In this document: piece by piece, positions 50,933 to 59,596 of the stretch
Numbering within the stretch: position 1 is the first letter of the stretch
How the letters are laid out: every line of letters starts with the position of its first letter
NCBI GenBank assembly: GCA_051747385.1
Contig: JBNJGB010000008.1
Span: 62,001-126,000, forward strand
Length of the DNA: 64,000 bases
Direction: 5' to 3'
DNA from: JBNJGB01 sp051747385
GTDB lineage: Bacteria; Myxococcota_A; UBA9042; PHBI01; JACKFB01
Made by a program: the position numbers and the translations under genes
Notes under the pieces: generated by a model
What the model saw: only the letters and a program-made list of their open reading frames with translations
What the model was told of the DNA's origin: nothing
Databases searched by the model: none

Positions 50933-50944
50933 GCCATATATGGC
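50933..50944. promoter_or_regulatory. Palindrome GCCATATATGGC in the smpB-nrdJ divergent region
   Basis: A perfect 12-bp palindrome, unusual in its AT-rich centre within very GC-rich DNA; GAATATTGGCCAA lies 10 bp after it. It is a candidate operator or promoter core for the nrdJ leader. It does not resemble an NrdR box as I know it. The remainder of 50721-51018 shows no gene and no cobalamin-riboswitch conserved boxes. Confidence 0.35.
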
Positions 50945-51018
50945 GCTGAATATTGGCCAAATCAGGCTCAGTAACCCCAAGATGTTGAGTGCCGTTGACG
51001 CCCTCGGAGGAACCGTTC

Positions 51019-51246
51019 ATGTTCACCATCACGTCACGTCGCCGACACGAAGAGCCTCGGGTCTCCACCGGGCCCGAGGCTGCGACGCGCGTCGTGACGA
51101 TCGCAAGCGGACATCCCCCAGGTTCGGCGTCACGGCACGGCATCGACGGCGGACACGGGAGTCGTTCGTCCCGCGCAGAGGTGCGCCGGGACGCCACACA
51201 CGTCGAACACGTCGCACAGTCGCAGAGGGCGGGGAGGAGCTCGTGA
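51019..51246 (+). CDS. Small ORF translationally coupled to nrdJ (possible leader peptide)
   Basis: 75 residues (MFTITSRRRHEEPRVSTG...), Arg/Ser/His-rich, with no recognised family. The evidence for translation is positional: a strong CGGAGGAA ribosome-binding site 6-8 nt before the ATG, and a stop that overlaps the nrdJ GTG start (GTGA at 51243-51246), the same coupling used across this window's real operons. It could be a leader peptide controlling nrdJ, or a chance frame. Amino-acid composition is not enriched for one residue as in classical attenuators. Confidence 0.4.
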   Translation: MFTITSRRRHEEPRVSTGPEAATRVVTIASGHPPGSASRHGIDGGHGSRSSRAEVRRDATHVEHVAQSQRAGRSS

Positions 51247-54200
51247 GGATCACGCGCCGATACACTCGAGAGAGCGAGGGGCCCTACGCAGGCATCACGT
51301 TCGTGCCGCGCACGTCCCGGATCGCGAACCCGGACGGCACGGTCGTCTTCGAGGCCAGGGACATCCTGGTGCCGGACTCGTGGTCCCAGGTGGCCACGGA
51401 CGTGCTGGCCCAGAAGTACTTCCGGAAGGCCGGGGTCCCGGCGGCCGTGAAGGCGGTGAAGGACAAGGGCGTCCCCGCCTGGCTCCGCCGCTCGGTGCCC
51501 GACGAGAAGAAGCTCGCCGCGCTGCCCGAGGACGAGCGCTTCGGGCCCGAGAAGGACGCTCGGCAGGTCTTCCGGCGCCTGGCGGGCTGCTGGACCTACT
51601 GGGGCTGGAAGCACGGCTACTTCGACGAGGAGTCGGACGCGCGCGCCTTCCACGACGAGCTGTGCTTCATGCTCGCGACCCAGATGGCCGCGCCGAACTC
51701 GCCGCAGTGGTTCAACACGGGCCTGCACTGGGCCTACGGCATCGACGGACCGCCCCAGGGGCACTGGTACGTGGACCCGGAGACCGGCGAGGCGAAGCGC
51801 AGCGAGACCGCCTACGAGCACCCGCAGCCCCACGCCTGCTTCATCCAGTCCGTCGGCGACGATCTCGTCAACGAGGGCGGGATCATGGATCTGTGGACCC
51901 GCGAGGCCCGGCTGTTCAAGTACGGCTCGGGCACGGGCTCCAACTTCTCGGCCCTGCGCGCCGAAGGGGAGCCTCTGAGCGGCGGCGGCCGGTCCAGCGG
52001 GCTCATGAGCTTCCTCAAGATCGGAGACCGGGCGGCCGGGGCCATCAAGTCCGGCGGGACCACGCGCCGGGCGGCCAAGATGGTGGTCCTGGACATCGAT
52101 CACCCGGACATCGAGGAGTTCATCAACTGGAAGGTCATCGAGGAGCAGAAGGTCTCGAGCCTCGTCCTCGGCGCCAGGGTGCACAACCAGCACCTCAACC
52201 GGATCCTCGAGACCATCGCCGCCGCCAAGAAGCGCGGCCTGAACGGCGAGTCCACGCGGACCAGCGACAACCCGGAGCTGGCGACGGCCGTCCGGGAGGC
52301 GCGCGCCGCCGGCGTCCCGGAGAACTACATCCGCCGGGTGATCCAGCTCGGCGACCAGGGCTACACGGGGATCTACTTCCCCGAGTACGACACGAACTGG
52401 GACTCCGAGGCCTACTACACGGTCAGCGGGCAGAACTCGAACAACTCCGTGCGCGTGAGCAACGCCTTCATGGAGGCCGCCGAGCGCGGCGACCAGTGGG
52501 ATCTGATCCGCCGCACGGACGGGAAGGTGGCGCGCAGCGTCGACGCCAAGAACCTGTGGGACGAGGTCTCCTACGCCGCGTGGAGCTGCGCCGACCCGGG
52601 CCTCCAGTTCGACACCACCATCAACGAGTGGCACACGTGCCCGGAGGACGGGCGGATCAACGCCTCCAACCCGTGCTCCGAGTACATGTTCCTCGACGAC
52701 ACGGCGTGCAACCTCGCCAGCCTCAACCTCATGCGCTACCGGGACGCGGACGGCGCGGTCGACGTCGAGAGCATGGAGCACGCCTGCCGCCTGTGGACGG
52801 TGGTCCTCGAGATCGCCGTGCTCATGGCGCAGTTCCCCTCCCGGCGCATCGCGGAGCTGTCCTACCGGTTCCGGACCCTGGGCCTGGGCTACGCCAACCT
52901 CGGCAGCCTGCTCATGGTGAGCGGCATCCCCTACGACTCCGACGAGGGCCGGGCCATCGGCGGCGCCGTCGCGGCCATCATGACGGGCACGGCCTACGCT
53001 ACGAGCGCCGAGCTGGCGGCGGAGCTGAGCCCGTTCCCCGGCTTCGACCGGAACCGGGAGGCCATGCTGCGGGTCATCCGCAACCACCGCCGGGCCGCCT
53101 GGGGTGTTCGGCCGGGGGACGCGGACGACGACTACGAGGGCCTGTCCATCCCGCCCGTGCCCATCGACGAGGGCGACGCGCCCGGGCCGTTGGTGGACGC
53201 GGCGCGGGCGGCCTGGGATCGCGCCCTGGAGCTCGGTGAGGCCCACGGCTATCGCAACGCGCAGGCCACGGTGATCGCCCCGACCGGGACGATCGGCCTG
53301 GTGATGGACTGCGACACCACCGGCGTGGAGCCGGACTTCGCCCTCGTGAAGTTCAAGAAGCTCGCGGGCGGCGGCTACTTCAAGATCATCAACGAGTGCG
53401 TCCCCGAGGCCTTGCGGCGGCTCGGCTACACGCGGCCGCAGGTCGAGGCCATCGTCGACTACTGCCGCGGCACCGGCACCCTGGAGGGCGCCCCGCACAT
53501 CGACCGCGCGGCCCTGACGGCGCTCGGCATGCCGACCGAGGTGGTCGACCGCGTCGAGCAGGAGGTCGGCAAGAGCTTCGACATCACCTTCGCGTTCAAC
53601 CGCTGGGTGGTCGGGGACGACGTCATCACCGGCCCCCTGGGCGTCGCGAAGGAGCGGCTGGACTCGCCCGGCTTCGACCTGCTCACCGCGCTCGGCTTCA
53701 CCCGGGAGCAGATCCGGGAGGCCAACGACGTGGTCTGCGGCCGGATGACGGTGGAGGGCGCCCCCCACCTGAAGGACGAGCACCTGCCGGTGTTCGACTG
53801 CGCCAACAAGTGCGGGCGCTACGGCAAGCGCTACATCGCCGCCGGGGGCCACATCCGCATGATGGCGGCGGTGCAGCCCTTCATCTCCGGGGCCATCTCC
53901 AAGACCATCAACCTGCCGAACCACGCGGAGGTCGGGGAGATCGCCGACGCGTACATGCTGAGCTGGCGGCTCGGCCTGAAGGCCAACGCCCTGTACCGGG
54001 ACGGCTCGAAGCTCAGCCAGCCCCTGAGCGCCACGGCGAGCGACGACTTCGGCCTCGACGCCCTCGGCGACGAGGCCCCGGCGCCCACGAGCCCGGACGA
54101 GGTGGCCGAGCGCGTCATCGTGCGCTACCTGGCCAGGCGCCGGAAGTTGCCGACCCGCCGGGCGGGCTACACGCAGAAGGCGGTCATCGGCGGACACAAC

Positions 54201-54827
54201 GTCTACCTGCGCACCGGCGAGTACCAGGACGGCACCCTCGGGGAGATCTTCCTCGACATGCACAAGGAGGGCGCGGCCTTCCGGAGCCTGATGAACTGCT
54301 TCGCCATCGCCGTGTCCCTGGGGCTGCAGCACGGCGTGCCCCTGGACGAGTACGTGGACGCCTTCGTGTTCACGCGCTTCGAGCCGAACGGCATGGTCCA
54401 GGGCAACCCCTACGTGAAGATGACCACGTCGCTCATCGACTACATCTTCCGCGAGCTGGCGATCTCCTACCTGGGACGCCACGACCTCGCCCAGGTGCCG
54501 CCCGACCAGGTGGGCGACGCCTTCCTGGGCGACGGCGGCGGGCGCCAGGTGGATGACCTGCAGACGACCACCGCCCACATTCCGCGGAGCGACAGCCTCA
54601 ACCCGGCCACGAAGCCCGGCGTCCAGCCCGCCACGCCCGAGCCGGCCACGGCGACGGCGGCGTCCGGGGCGGGCCTCGCGACGGCGGCCGGGCCCAGCAA
54701 GGCCGAGATGGCCCGGATGAAGGGCTACGAGGGCGACGCCTGCCCCGAGTGCGGGCACATGACCCTGGTCCGCAACGGCACGTGCCTCAAGTGCGTGACG
54801 TGCGGCGGCACCACGGGCTGCTCCTGA
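51243..54827 (+). CDS. nrdJ: Adenosylcobalamin-dependent (class II) ribonucleoside-diphosphate reductase
   Basis: 1194 residues. Reduces ribonucleotides to deoxyribonucleotides with coenzyme B12, independent of oxygen. N-terminal part: DVLAQKYFRKAGVPAAVKAV; catalytic barrel with AAPNSPQWFNTGLHWAYG, PHACFIQSVGDDL, KYGSGTGSNFSALR, NPCSEYMFLDDTACNLASLN (active-site Cys region) and ATVIAPTGTIGLVMDCDTTG. The C terminus carries the redox-active CPECG...CLKCVTCGGTTGCS motif after an Ala/Pro linker. Length matches the long NrdJ form. GTG at 51243 has GGGGAGGAGC before it. A cobalamin riboswitch was looked for upstream and not found. Confidence 0.95.
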   Translation: MRITRRYTRESEGPYAGITFVPRTSRIANPDGTVVFEARDILVPDSWSQVATDVLAQKYFRKAGVPAAVKAVKDKGVPAWLRRSVPDEKKLAALPEDERFGPEKDARQVFRRLAGCWTYWGWKHGYFDEESDARAFHDELCFMLATQMAAPNSPQWFNTGLHWAYGIDGPPQGHWYVDPETGEAKRSETAYEHPQPHACFIQSVGDDLVNEGGIMDLWTREARLFKYGSGTGSNFSALRAEGEPLSGGGRSSGLMSFLKIGDRAAGAIKSGGTTRRAAKMVVLDIDHPDIEEFINWKVIEEQKVSSLVLGARVHNQHLNRILETIAAAKKRGLNGESTRTSDNPELATAVREARAAGVPENYIRRVIQLGDQGYTGIYFPEYDTNWDSEAYYTVSGQNSNNSVRVSNAFMEAAERGDQWDLIRRTDGKVARSVDAKNLWDEVSYAAWSCADPGLQFDTTINEWHTCPEDGRINASNPCSEYMFLDDTACNLASLNLMRYRDADGAVDVESMEHACRLWTVVLEIAVLMAQFPSRRIAELSYRFRTLGLGYANLGSLLMVSGIPYDSDEGRAIGGAVAAIMTGTAYATSAELAAELSPFPGFDRNREAMLRVIRNHRRAAWGVRPGDADDDYEGLSIPPVPIDEGDAPGPLVDAARAAWDRALELGEAHGYRNAQATVIAPTGTIGLVMDCDTTGVEPDFALVKFKKLAGGGYFKIINECVPEALRRLGYTRPQVEAIVDYCRGTGTLEGAPHIDRAALTALGMPTEVVDRVEQEVGKSFDITFAFNRWVVGDDVITGPLGVAKERLDSPGFDLLTALGFTREQIREANDVVCGRMTVEGAPHLKDEHLPVFDCANKCGRYGKRYIAAGGHIRMMAAVQPFISGAISKTINLPNHAEVGEIADAYMLSWRLGLKANALYRDGSKLSQPLSATASDDFGLDALGDEAPAPTSPDEVAERVIVRYLARRRKLPTRRAGYTQKAVIGGHNVYLRTGEYQDGTLGEIFLDMHKEGAAFRSLMNCFAIAVSLGLQHGVPLDEYVDAFVFTRFEPNGMVQGNPYVKMTTSLIDYIFRELAISYLGRHDLAQVPPDQVGDAFLGDGGGRQVDDLQTTTAHIPRSDSLNPATKPGVQPATPEPATATAASGAGLATAAGPSKAEMARMKGYEGDACPECGHMTLVRNGTCLKCVTCGGTTGCS

Positions 54828-54842
54828 GGCGCTGCGAGACCG

Positions 54843-54869
54843 CGGGGCGGGGCCTGGCGCCTCGCCCCG
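54843..54869. terminator. Hairpin between converging nrdJ and the unknown gene
   Basis: A 7-bp stem (CGGGGCG / CGCCCCG) with a 13-nt loop, centrally placed in the 52-bp convergent gap. A bidirectional terminator is likely; no T tract. Confidence 0.45.
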
Positions 54870-54879
54870 GGGCGGCGGC

Positions 54880-55767
54880 CTACCAGGTCGCCTCGAGAGG
54901 TTGCTGCTTCGGCCCGAGCAGGGTCGTGATGGCCGTCAGGCCGTCCCCGCCGACGGTCAGGCGGACGCGCCAGGCGGCCTTCTGACGGAGGTCCCGGGCG
55001 GCCTCCACCAGCGGCTCCGCGCGTTCGTCCCCGAGGGTGGCCTGCACGAGGCCCACCACGCGGGCCACGGACGTGGGCCCGACCTCCACCACGAAGGCGG
55101 GCACCGGCTCCGGCGTCCACGCCGCCTCGAGCACGGGCCGGGAGGCAGCGCGGATCCCCTCCACGAGGCCCTCGACGGCCGGGAGGGCGAGGTCGCGGGC
55201 GGCCTCCCGGAGGTCCCAGGTCTCCGCGATCTCCGGCAGACGTCGCGGGTCCACGGGCCAGCGGCCGGCGACCGCGGTCGGCGCGCCGTCCCGCACGTGA
55301 AGGCGGCAGCCCACGAGGCCCTCCTCGCCGGTGCGAGCGTGCAGCGCCTTCATGTGCTTCACGCTCGGGATGGGGAACGGCACCGGGCTCTCCACGAGGC
55401 CGATCCGCGTCGGCTTCAGGGGCGCGACGATGCCCAGGGTGAGCGCCGGCACCAGGTCCGGCGTCAGGGGTGTGCCCAGCACCAGCGGTCCCTTGGGCCA
55501 GCGGCCCATCACCCACCGGACGATCCAGGCGTGGTCCTCGCCGGCCGCGTCCAGGATCACCTGGTGGAGGCCCGGGCGGATGCGGTTCCGGTGGCCCGAC
55601 ACCCAGGCCCAGGCCTCGTGGGGACCGGTCGAGGCGGTGACCGCCAGGAAGCGCCGGGAGATGCCCTGCTCCGGGACGAGGGCGAGCCTCTCCCGGCCGA
55701 GGGGGCTGGCCCGGCGGTCGATGGCCTCGTCCCAGCGGGCGGGCGCGGTGGGTTCCGAACGCGTCAC
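54880..55767 (-). CDS. Conserved-looking protein of unknown function
   Basis: 295 residues from GTG 55767; upstream frame residues (to 57222) are antisense shadow of the aldo/keto reductase. Distinct features: ASPLGRERLALVPEQGISRR near the N terminus, WVSGHRNRIRPGLHQVILDA, HAWIVRWVMGRWPKGPLVLG (about 80-99) and a C-terminal LTVGGDGLTAITTLLGPKQQ. No signal peptide, membrane segment or metal motif. I do not recognise the family. It is divergent from the aldo/keto reductase gene across 87 bp. Confidence 0.6.
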   Translation of the reverse strand: MTRSEPTAPARWDEAIDRRASPLGRERLALVPEQGISRRFLAVTASTGPHEAWAWVSGHRNRIRPGLHQVILDAAGEDHAWIVRWVMGRWPKGPLVLGTPLTPDLVPALTLGIVAPLKPTRIGLVESPVPFPIPSVKHMKALHARTGEEGLVGCRLHVRDGAPTAVAGRWPVDPRRLPEIAETWDLREAARDLALPAVEGLVEGIRAASRPVLEAAWTPEPVPAFVVEVGPTSVARVVGLVQATLGDERAEPLVEAARDLRQKAAWRVRLTVGGDGLTAITTLLGPKQQPLEATW

Positions 55768-55854
55768 GGTCGCCGGTTGTATCGCACGGTCGCGGGTTGA
55801 GTCACCCCGCGCACCGGGGGACACTCGACCCCTGGGAGGCAGGAGGGCCGGACC

Positions 55855-57255
55855 ATGATCACCGGGCGAGCGACGCCGGAGGGGACGCGCAGGCTGTTCG
55901 AGGACCTCGAGGCGGACCCGGGCTGGTCCCGGCCGTTCGGGCGGACGGGCCTGACCGTGAGCGCCGTCGGCTTCGGCTGCTATCGGATCACCGAGGGGGA
56001 GCCCGACCACCGCCGCGCGCTCCGCGAGGCCCTGCTCCACGGCGGCTGCAACGTCATCGACACCTCGACGAACTACGGGTTCGGGGCGTCGGAGCGCCTG
56101 GTGGGCGAGGTGGTGGCCGAGGCGGTGGAGGAGGGCCTGGACCGGGCCGGCCTCGTGGTCGTGACCAAGGTCGGCTACTGGCAGGGCGCCATGCTGGACG
56201 ACCTGCGGCGGGAGGAGGCCCAGCGGGGCGGCCTGCCGTACCGGGTGGCCCGCATGCGGGCAGATCACTGGCACAGCGTGGACCCGGCGCTCATCGGGCG
56301 GGCCCTCGACGTCTCCCGGACCCGGACCGGGCTGGAGACGCCCGACGTGGTCCTCCTGCACAACCCCGAGCACCTGCTGGATCCCGGGCCCCTGTCTCCG
56401 GACGCCTTCTACGACCACCTGGCCGAGGCCTTCGCGGCCCTGGAGGATCGGGTCCGGCAGGGCGCCATCGGCGCCTACGGCGTCTCGTCGAACAGCCTCG
56501 TGGCCCCGCCCGGCGCTCCGGGGGCCACGTCCCTTGCGCGCATCCTGGAGGCTGCGCGGCGGGGTGCGGGCCCCGACCACCACATGCAGGTCGTGCAGGT
56601 GCCGCTGAACCCGCTGGAGCGGGGCGCCGAGACGCTCTGGGGCGACGCGCCGTCGGTCCTGGACCGGGCCTCGGACGAGGGCCTGGCCGTGCTGACGAAC
56701 CGCCCCCTCAACGGGCTCCACCGGGGGCGCCTGGTCCGGCTGGCCGATCCGGGGCCGGCCGAGGAGGCAGGCGACTTCGCCGAGGCGCGTCGGCTCCTGG
56801 CGGCGCTGGAGTCGGCGTGCCCGGAGCGGGTCCGCGCGCCCCGCTGGTCCCGCGAGCTCCCGCGGGCGATGCGAGAGCTGGGGAGCGTCCTGGACTTCGA
56901 CGACTTCGTCCTGCGCTACGCCGATCCGCGGACGGCGGCCGCGGTGGAGGAGGGCGCGGAGCTGGATCCGGGCTGGTGCGAGCGCTACCGGCAGGGGTGC
57001 GATCGGCTGATGCGCGCCGCGCGGGCTCAGTTCCTGGCGCGGGATCGCGCGCACCTGCAGGCGGTGTTCGAGGAGATCGCCCCCGAGCTTCCCCCGGGGC
57101 TGGAGGACGCCCCGTGGTCGCGCCGGGCCGTCGCCTGGAGCGCCACCCGGCACGGGGTGAGCAGCGTCCTCGTCGGGATGCGCCGACCCGCCTACGTGGA
57201 GGACGTCACCGCCCTGCGCCACGTCCGCCTTTCCCGGGCAGGGGGGAGCGCGTAG
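55855..57255 (+). CDS. Aldo/keto reductase family protein, long form
   Basis: 466 residues, about 130 longer than typical members. N-terminal block FGRTGLTVSAVGFGCYRI; catalytic tetrad recognisable as Asp/Tyr in NVIDTSTNYGFGASERLVGE (about 63-82), Lys in LVVVTKVGYWQ and His in VVLLHNPEH. The C-terminal half (from about 300) is helical and divergent but ends with the family-like GVSSVLVGMRRPAYVEDV block. Substrate unknown; NADPH is the expected cofactor. ATG at 55855. hemH begins 11 bp after the stop, so the pair is probably co-transcribed; long AKR-like proteins near haem genes may be redox partners (speculation). Confidence 0.82.
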   Translation: MITGRATPEGTRRLFEDLEADPGWSRPFGRTGLTVSAVGFGCYRITEGEPDHRRALREALLHGGCNVIDTSTNYGFGASERLVGEVVAEAVEEGLDRAGLVVVTKVGYWQGAMLDDLRREEAQRGGLPYRVARMRADHWHSVDPALIGRALDVSRTRTGLETPDVVLLHNPEHLLDPGPLSPDAFYDHLAEAFAALEDRVRQGAIGAYGVSSNSLVAPPGAPGATSLARILEAARRGAGPDHHMQVVQVPLNPLERGAETLWGDAPSVLDRASDEGLAVLTNRPLNGLHRGRLVRLADPGPAEEAGDFAEARRLLAALESACPERVRAPRWSRELPRAMRELGSVLDFDDFVLRYADPRTAAAVEEGAELDPGWCERYRQGCDRLMRAARAQFLARDRAHLQAVFEEIAPELPPGLEDAPWSRRAVAWSATRHGVSSVLVGMRRPAYVEDVTALRHVRLSRAGGSA

Positions 57256-57266
57256 ACTCCGCGCCC

Positions 57267-58409
57267 ATGACGAGCGGGAGCCAGGGGCGCCGGAAGCGCG
57301 CCGTCATCCTCGAGAACTTCGGCGGGCCCCGCTCGGCGGAGGAGGTGGAGGACTTCCTCTATCACCTCTTCGCGGACCCGGACGTCATCCACCTCCCGTT
57401 CGGCGGGGCCTTCCAGCGGTGGGTGGCACGCCGCATCAGCCACGACCGCGCCCCGACGGTGATCCCGGACTACGAGCACATCGGCGGCGGCTCCCCCCTG
57501 GTGGAGACGACCTACGCCCAGGCGAAGGCCCTGGAGCGGGCCCTGGTGGAGCGGCTTCCGGACGAGCAGCGCCCGTCCATCCACGTGGGCTTCCGCTACA
57601 CGCCGCCGTTCATCGACGAGGCCGTGGAGGAGGCGCTCGAGACGGGGGCGGAGCACCTGGTGGCCCTGCCGCTGTTTCCCCAGTACTCGTACACGACGAC
57701 CGGCTCGGCCCACAACGCGGTGGCGGAGGCCCTGGTGCGCCGGGGGCGCGAGCGCATCCCCATGGCGTACGTGCCGGCCTTCTACGACCACCCCGGGTAC
57801 GTCGAGGCGGTGGTCGAGCGCGTCCGGGAGGGCCTCGCCGAGGCGCCGGATCCCGACGACGTCCACGTCCTGTTCAGCGCCCACGGGATCCCGTCCCGCT
57901 ATCTCCGCGAGGGCGACCCCTATCCGCGGCAGGTGCAGGAGTGCGTGCGGCGCTTCGTCGAGGCCCTGGGCGGAGATCGCCCCTGGACCCTCGCGTGGCA
58001 GAGTCGCGTCGGCCCCGTCCGCTGGCTGGAGCCCGCCACCGACGTGGAGCTTCAGCGCCTCGCGGCGGCGGGCACGAAGTCGGTGCTGGTGGTGCCGGTG
58101 AGCTTCGTGGGGGACCACATCGAGACCCTCTACGAGATCGGCGTGCAGTACCGCGAGCTCGCGGAGTCCGAGGGCATCGAGTGGTTCGGCGTCGCCCGCG
58201 GCATCGACGTCCACCCGGGGTTCATCCGCTGCCTGGCGGACCAGGTGATCGACGGCTTCGCCGGGCGGTTCGACGGCATCTGCTATCGCTGCCTCGTCCC
58301 GCGCGAGCGGGAGCACCTCCGCCGGGCCGACTGCCTGGACTGCAAGGTGCGGCACCCGTTCTACGAGCGGGTCTGGCGGACCGCGCAGGACCTGAACGAG
58401 GGGCGCTGA
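57267..58409 (+). CDS. hemH: Ferrochelatase with a C-terminal Cys4 motif
   Basis: 380 residues. Inserts iron into protoporphyrin IX (or coproporphyrin III). Motifs: VILENFGGPRSAEEVEDFL; ALPLFPQYSYTTTGS; the catalytic His in LFSAHGIPSRY (about residue 213); WQSRVGP; and the metal-site Glu in VSFVGDHIETLYEI. Beyond the usual end lies GICYRC and RADCLDC, two CxxC pairs 13 residues apart, as in zinc ribbons or Fe-S sites. ATG at 57267; a Gly-rich stretch of mixed purines precedes it rather than a classical ribosome-binding site, suggesting coupling to the upstream reductase gene. Confidence 0.92.
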   Translation: MTSGSQGRRKRAVILENFGGPRSAEEVEDFLYHLFADPDVIHLPFGGAFQRWVARRISHDRAPTVIPDYEHIGGGSPLVETTYAQAKALERALVERLPDEQRPSIHVGFRYTPPFIDEAVEEALETGAEHLVALPLFPQYSYTTTGSAHNAVAEALVRRGRERIPMAYVPAFYDHPGYVEAVVERVREGLAEAPDPDDVHVLFSAHGIPSRYLREGDPYPRQVQECVRRFVEALGGDRPWTLAWQSRVGPVRWLEPATDVELQRLAAAGTKSVLVVPVSFVGDHIETLYEIGVQYRELAESEGIEWFGVARGIDVHPGFIRCLADQVIDGFAGRFDGICYRCLVPREREHLRRADCLDCKVRHPFYERVWRTAQDLNEGR

Positions 58410-58483
58410 CGCCTCGCTATCGGTCCCGGCTCAGCCACGTGCGGCGCGGCCTGCCCAGCCCCGCTGTGCGTCCGGGCGTATTG

Positions 58484-58633
58484 CAGGGCAATCGCAAATT
58501 CGGAGAAGTGTGGACCGCGCGGCGGCACGGCGCCCGGCGCCGGATTGCACCCGTTCGGAGAAGCGGGGTTTGCGCGTCTGAGAGCAGGCAAGGGCAAGGG
58601 CAAGGGAGGGCGGTCGACTCTGCGATTGCCCTG
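58484..58633. mobile_element. MITE-like element, copy A (150 bp)
   Basis: Left end CAGGGCAATCGCAAATTC, right end (inverted) CAGGGCAATCGCAGAGTC, 16 of 18 identical. Three GCAAGG hexamers. Flanked by GGGCGTATTG (58474-58483) and GGGCGTGTTG (58634-58643), 9 of 10 identical. In this copy the right hairpin arm has changed (CGATTGCCC) so that two G-C pairs become G-U in plus-strand RNA, preserving the stem. It lies between hemH and the mevalonate operon. Confidence 0.85.
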
Positions 58634-58750
58634 GGGCGTGTTGACCGCGCTCACGACACGCGATAACGGAGGCGCCATGCTGCGGCCCCACGCCACCCAC
58701 CGACAGGACCCGCGCGCCGGGAAGAGGCGCGTCCGGACGGGAGGAACCTG

Positions 58751-59596
58751 ATGCCGATCGGACGCGCGCCGGGGAAGGTGATCCTCGTGGGCGAGCACTT
58801 CGTGGTCCACGGGGCGCCCGCCATCGCGGTCCCGCTGCTCGCGCGGGGCGTGGAGGTGGAGGTGCTCCGCGAGCCGGGGGGCTGGGACGTCCCCGATCCG
58901 GTGCGCCCCTTCGTGGAGGAGATGGCCGCGGCCCTGGGCGAGGCGGTCGCGGCCCTCACGGTGTCCGTGCGGAGCGACCTGCCGATGGGCGCCGGACTCG
59001 GGGGCTCGGCCGCCCTGGCCACGGCCCTGGCGCGGGCGCTCCACCCCGAGGACGACGACGAGCACATCCGGCGCCACGCCCACGAGCTGGAGAAGATCGC
59101 CCACGGGCGCCCCAGCGGCATCGACGACGCGGTGACGTCCTTCCGAAGACCCGTCCTCTTCGAGCCCGGCGGCTCGCCGCGGGTCCTCGAGGGCGCTCCG
59201 ACGCCGCCCGTGTGGGTGGGGGTCACCGCCGAGCGCACCTCGACGAAGGAGGCCGTGGCCGGGGTCGCCGCGCGGGCACGGAAGCGGCCGGCCTGGTTCG
59301 CCGAGCGCATGGACCGGGCACGGGACGTCGCGCGCCGCGCCGAGGAGGCGCTGCTGGCCGGCGACTGGCCGGCCCTGGGCGCGGCCATGGACGACAACCA
59401 CACCCTGCTCCGGGAGGTGGGCGTCAGCACGGACGGCCTCGACGCGCTGGTGGCCAGCGCACGGGAGGCCGGCGCGTGGGGCGCCAAGCTCACGGGCGGC
59501 GGCCTGGGCGGGGCGGCGATCGCGCTCGCGCCGCCGGACCTGGACCTGGAGAAGACCTGGCGCTCCGCGGGCGCCGTGGAGGTGATCGCCCCGTGA
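58751..59596 (+). CDS. mvk: Mevalonate kinase
   Basis: 281 residues of the GHMP kinase fold. RAPGKVILVGEHFVVHGAPA at the N terminus, the ATP-binding loop PMGAGLGGSAALATALARA at about 78-96, the GRPSGIDDAVTSF motif with catalytic Asp, and GAKLTGGGLGGAAIALA near the C terminus. Phosphorylates mevalonate to mevalonate-5-phosphate. The HMG-CoA synthase and reductase genes are not in the window. ATG at 58751 after GGGAGGAACCTG. The stop overlaps the next start (GTGA). Confidence 0.93.
   Translation: MPIGRAPGKVILVGEHFVVHGAPAIAVPLLARGVEVEVLREPGGWDVPDPVRPFVEEMAAALGEAVAALTVSVRSDLPMGAGLGGSAALATALARALHPEDDDEHIRRHAHELEKIAHGRPSGIDDAVTSFRRPVLFEPGGSPRVLEGAPTPPVWVGVTAERTSTKEAVAGVAARARKRPAWFAERMDRARDVARRAEEALLAGDWPALGAAMDDNHTLLREVGVSTDGLDALVASAREAGAWGAKLTGGGLGGAAIALAPPDLDLEKTWRSAGAVEVIAP

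Noticed and set aside
50721..51242. Cobalamin riboswitch before nrdJ
   Set aside because: The conserved B12-box (GCCACTG-like) is absent on the plus strand.
50847..54758. 1303-codon minus-strand frame opposite nrdJ
   Set aside because: nrdJ is certain on the plus strand with all catalytic motifs; the antisense frame is open only because of G/C-ending codons.
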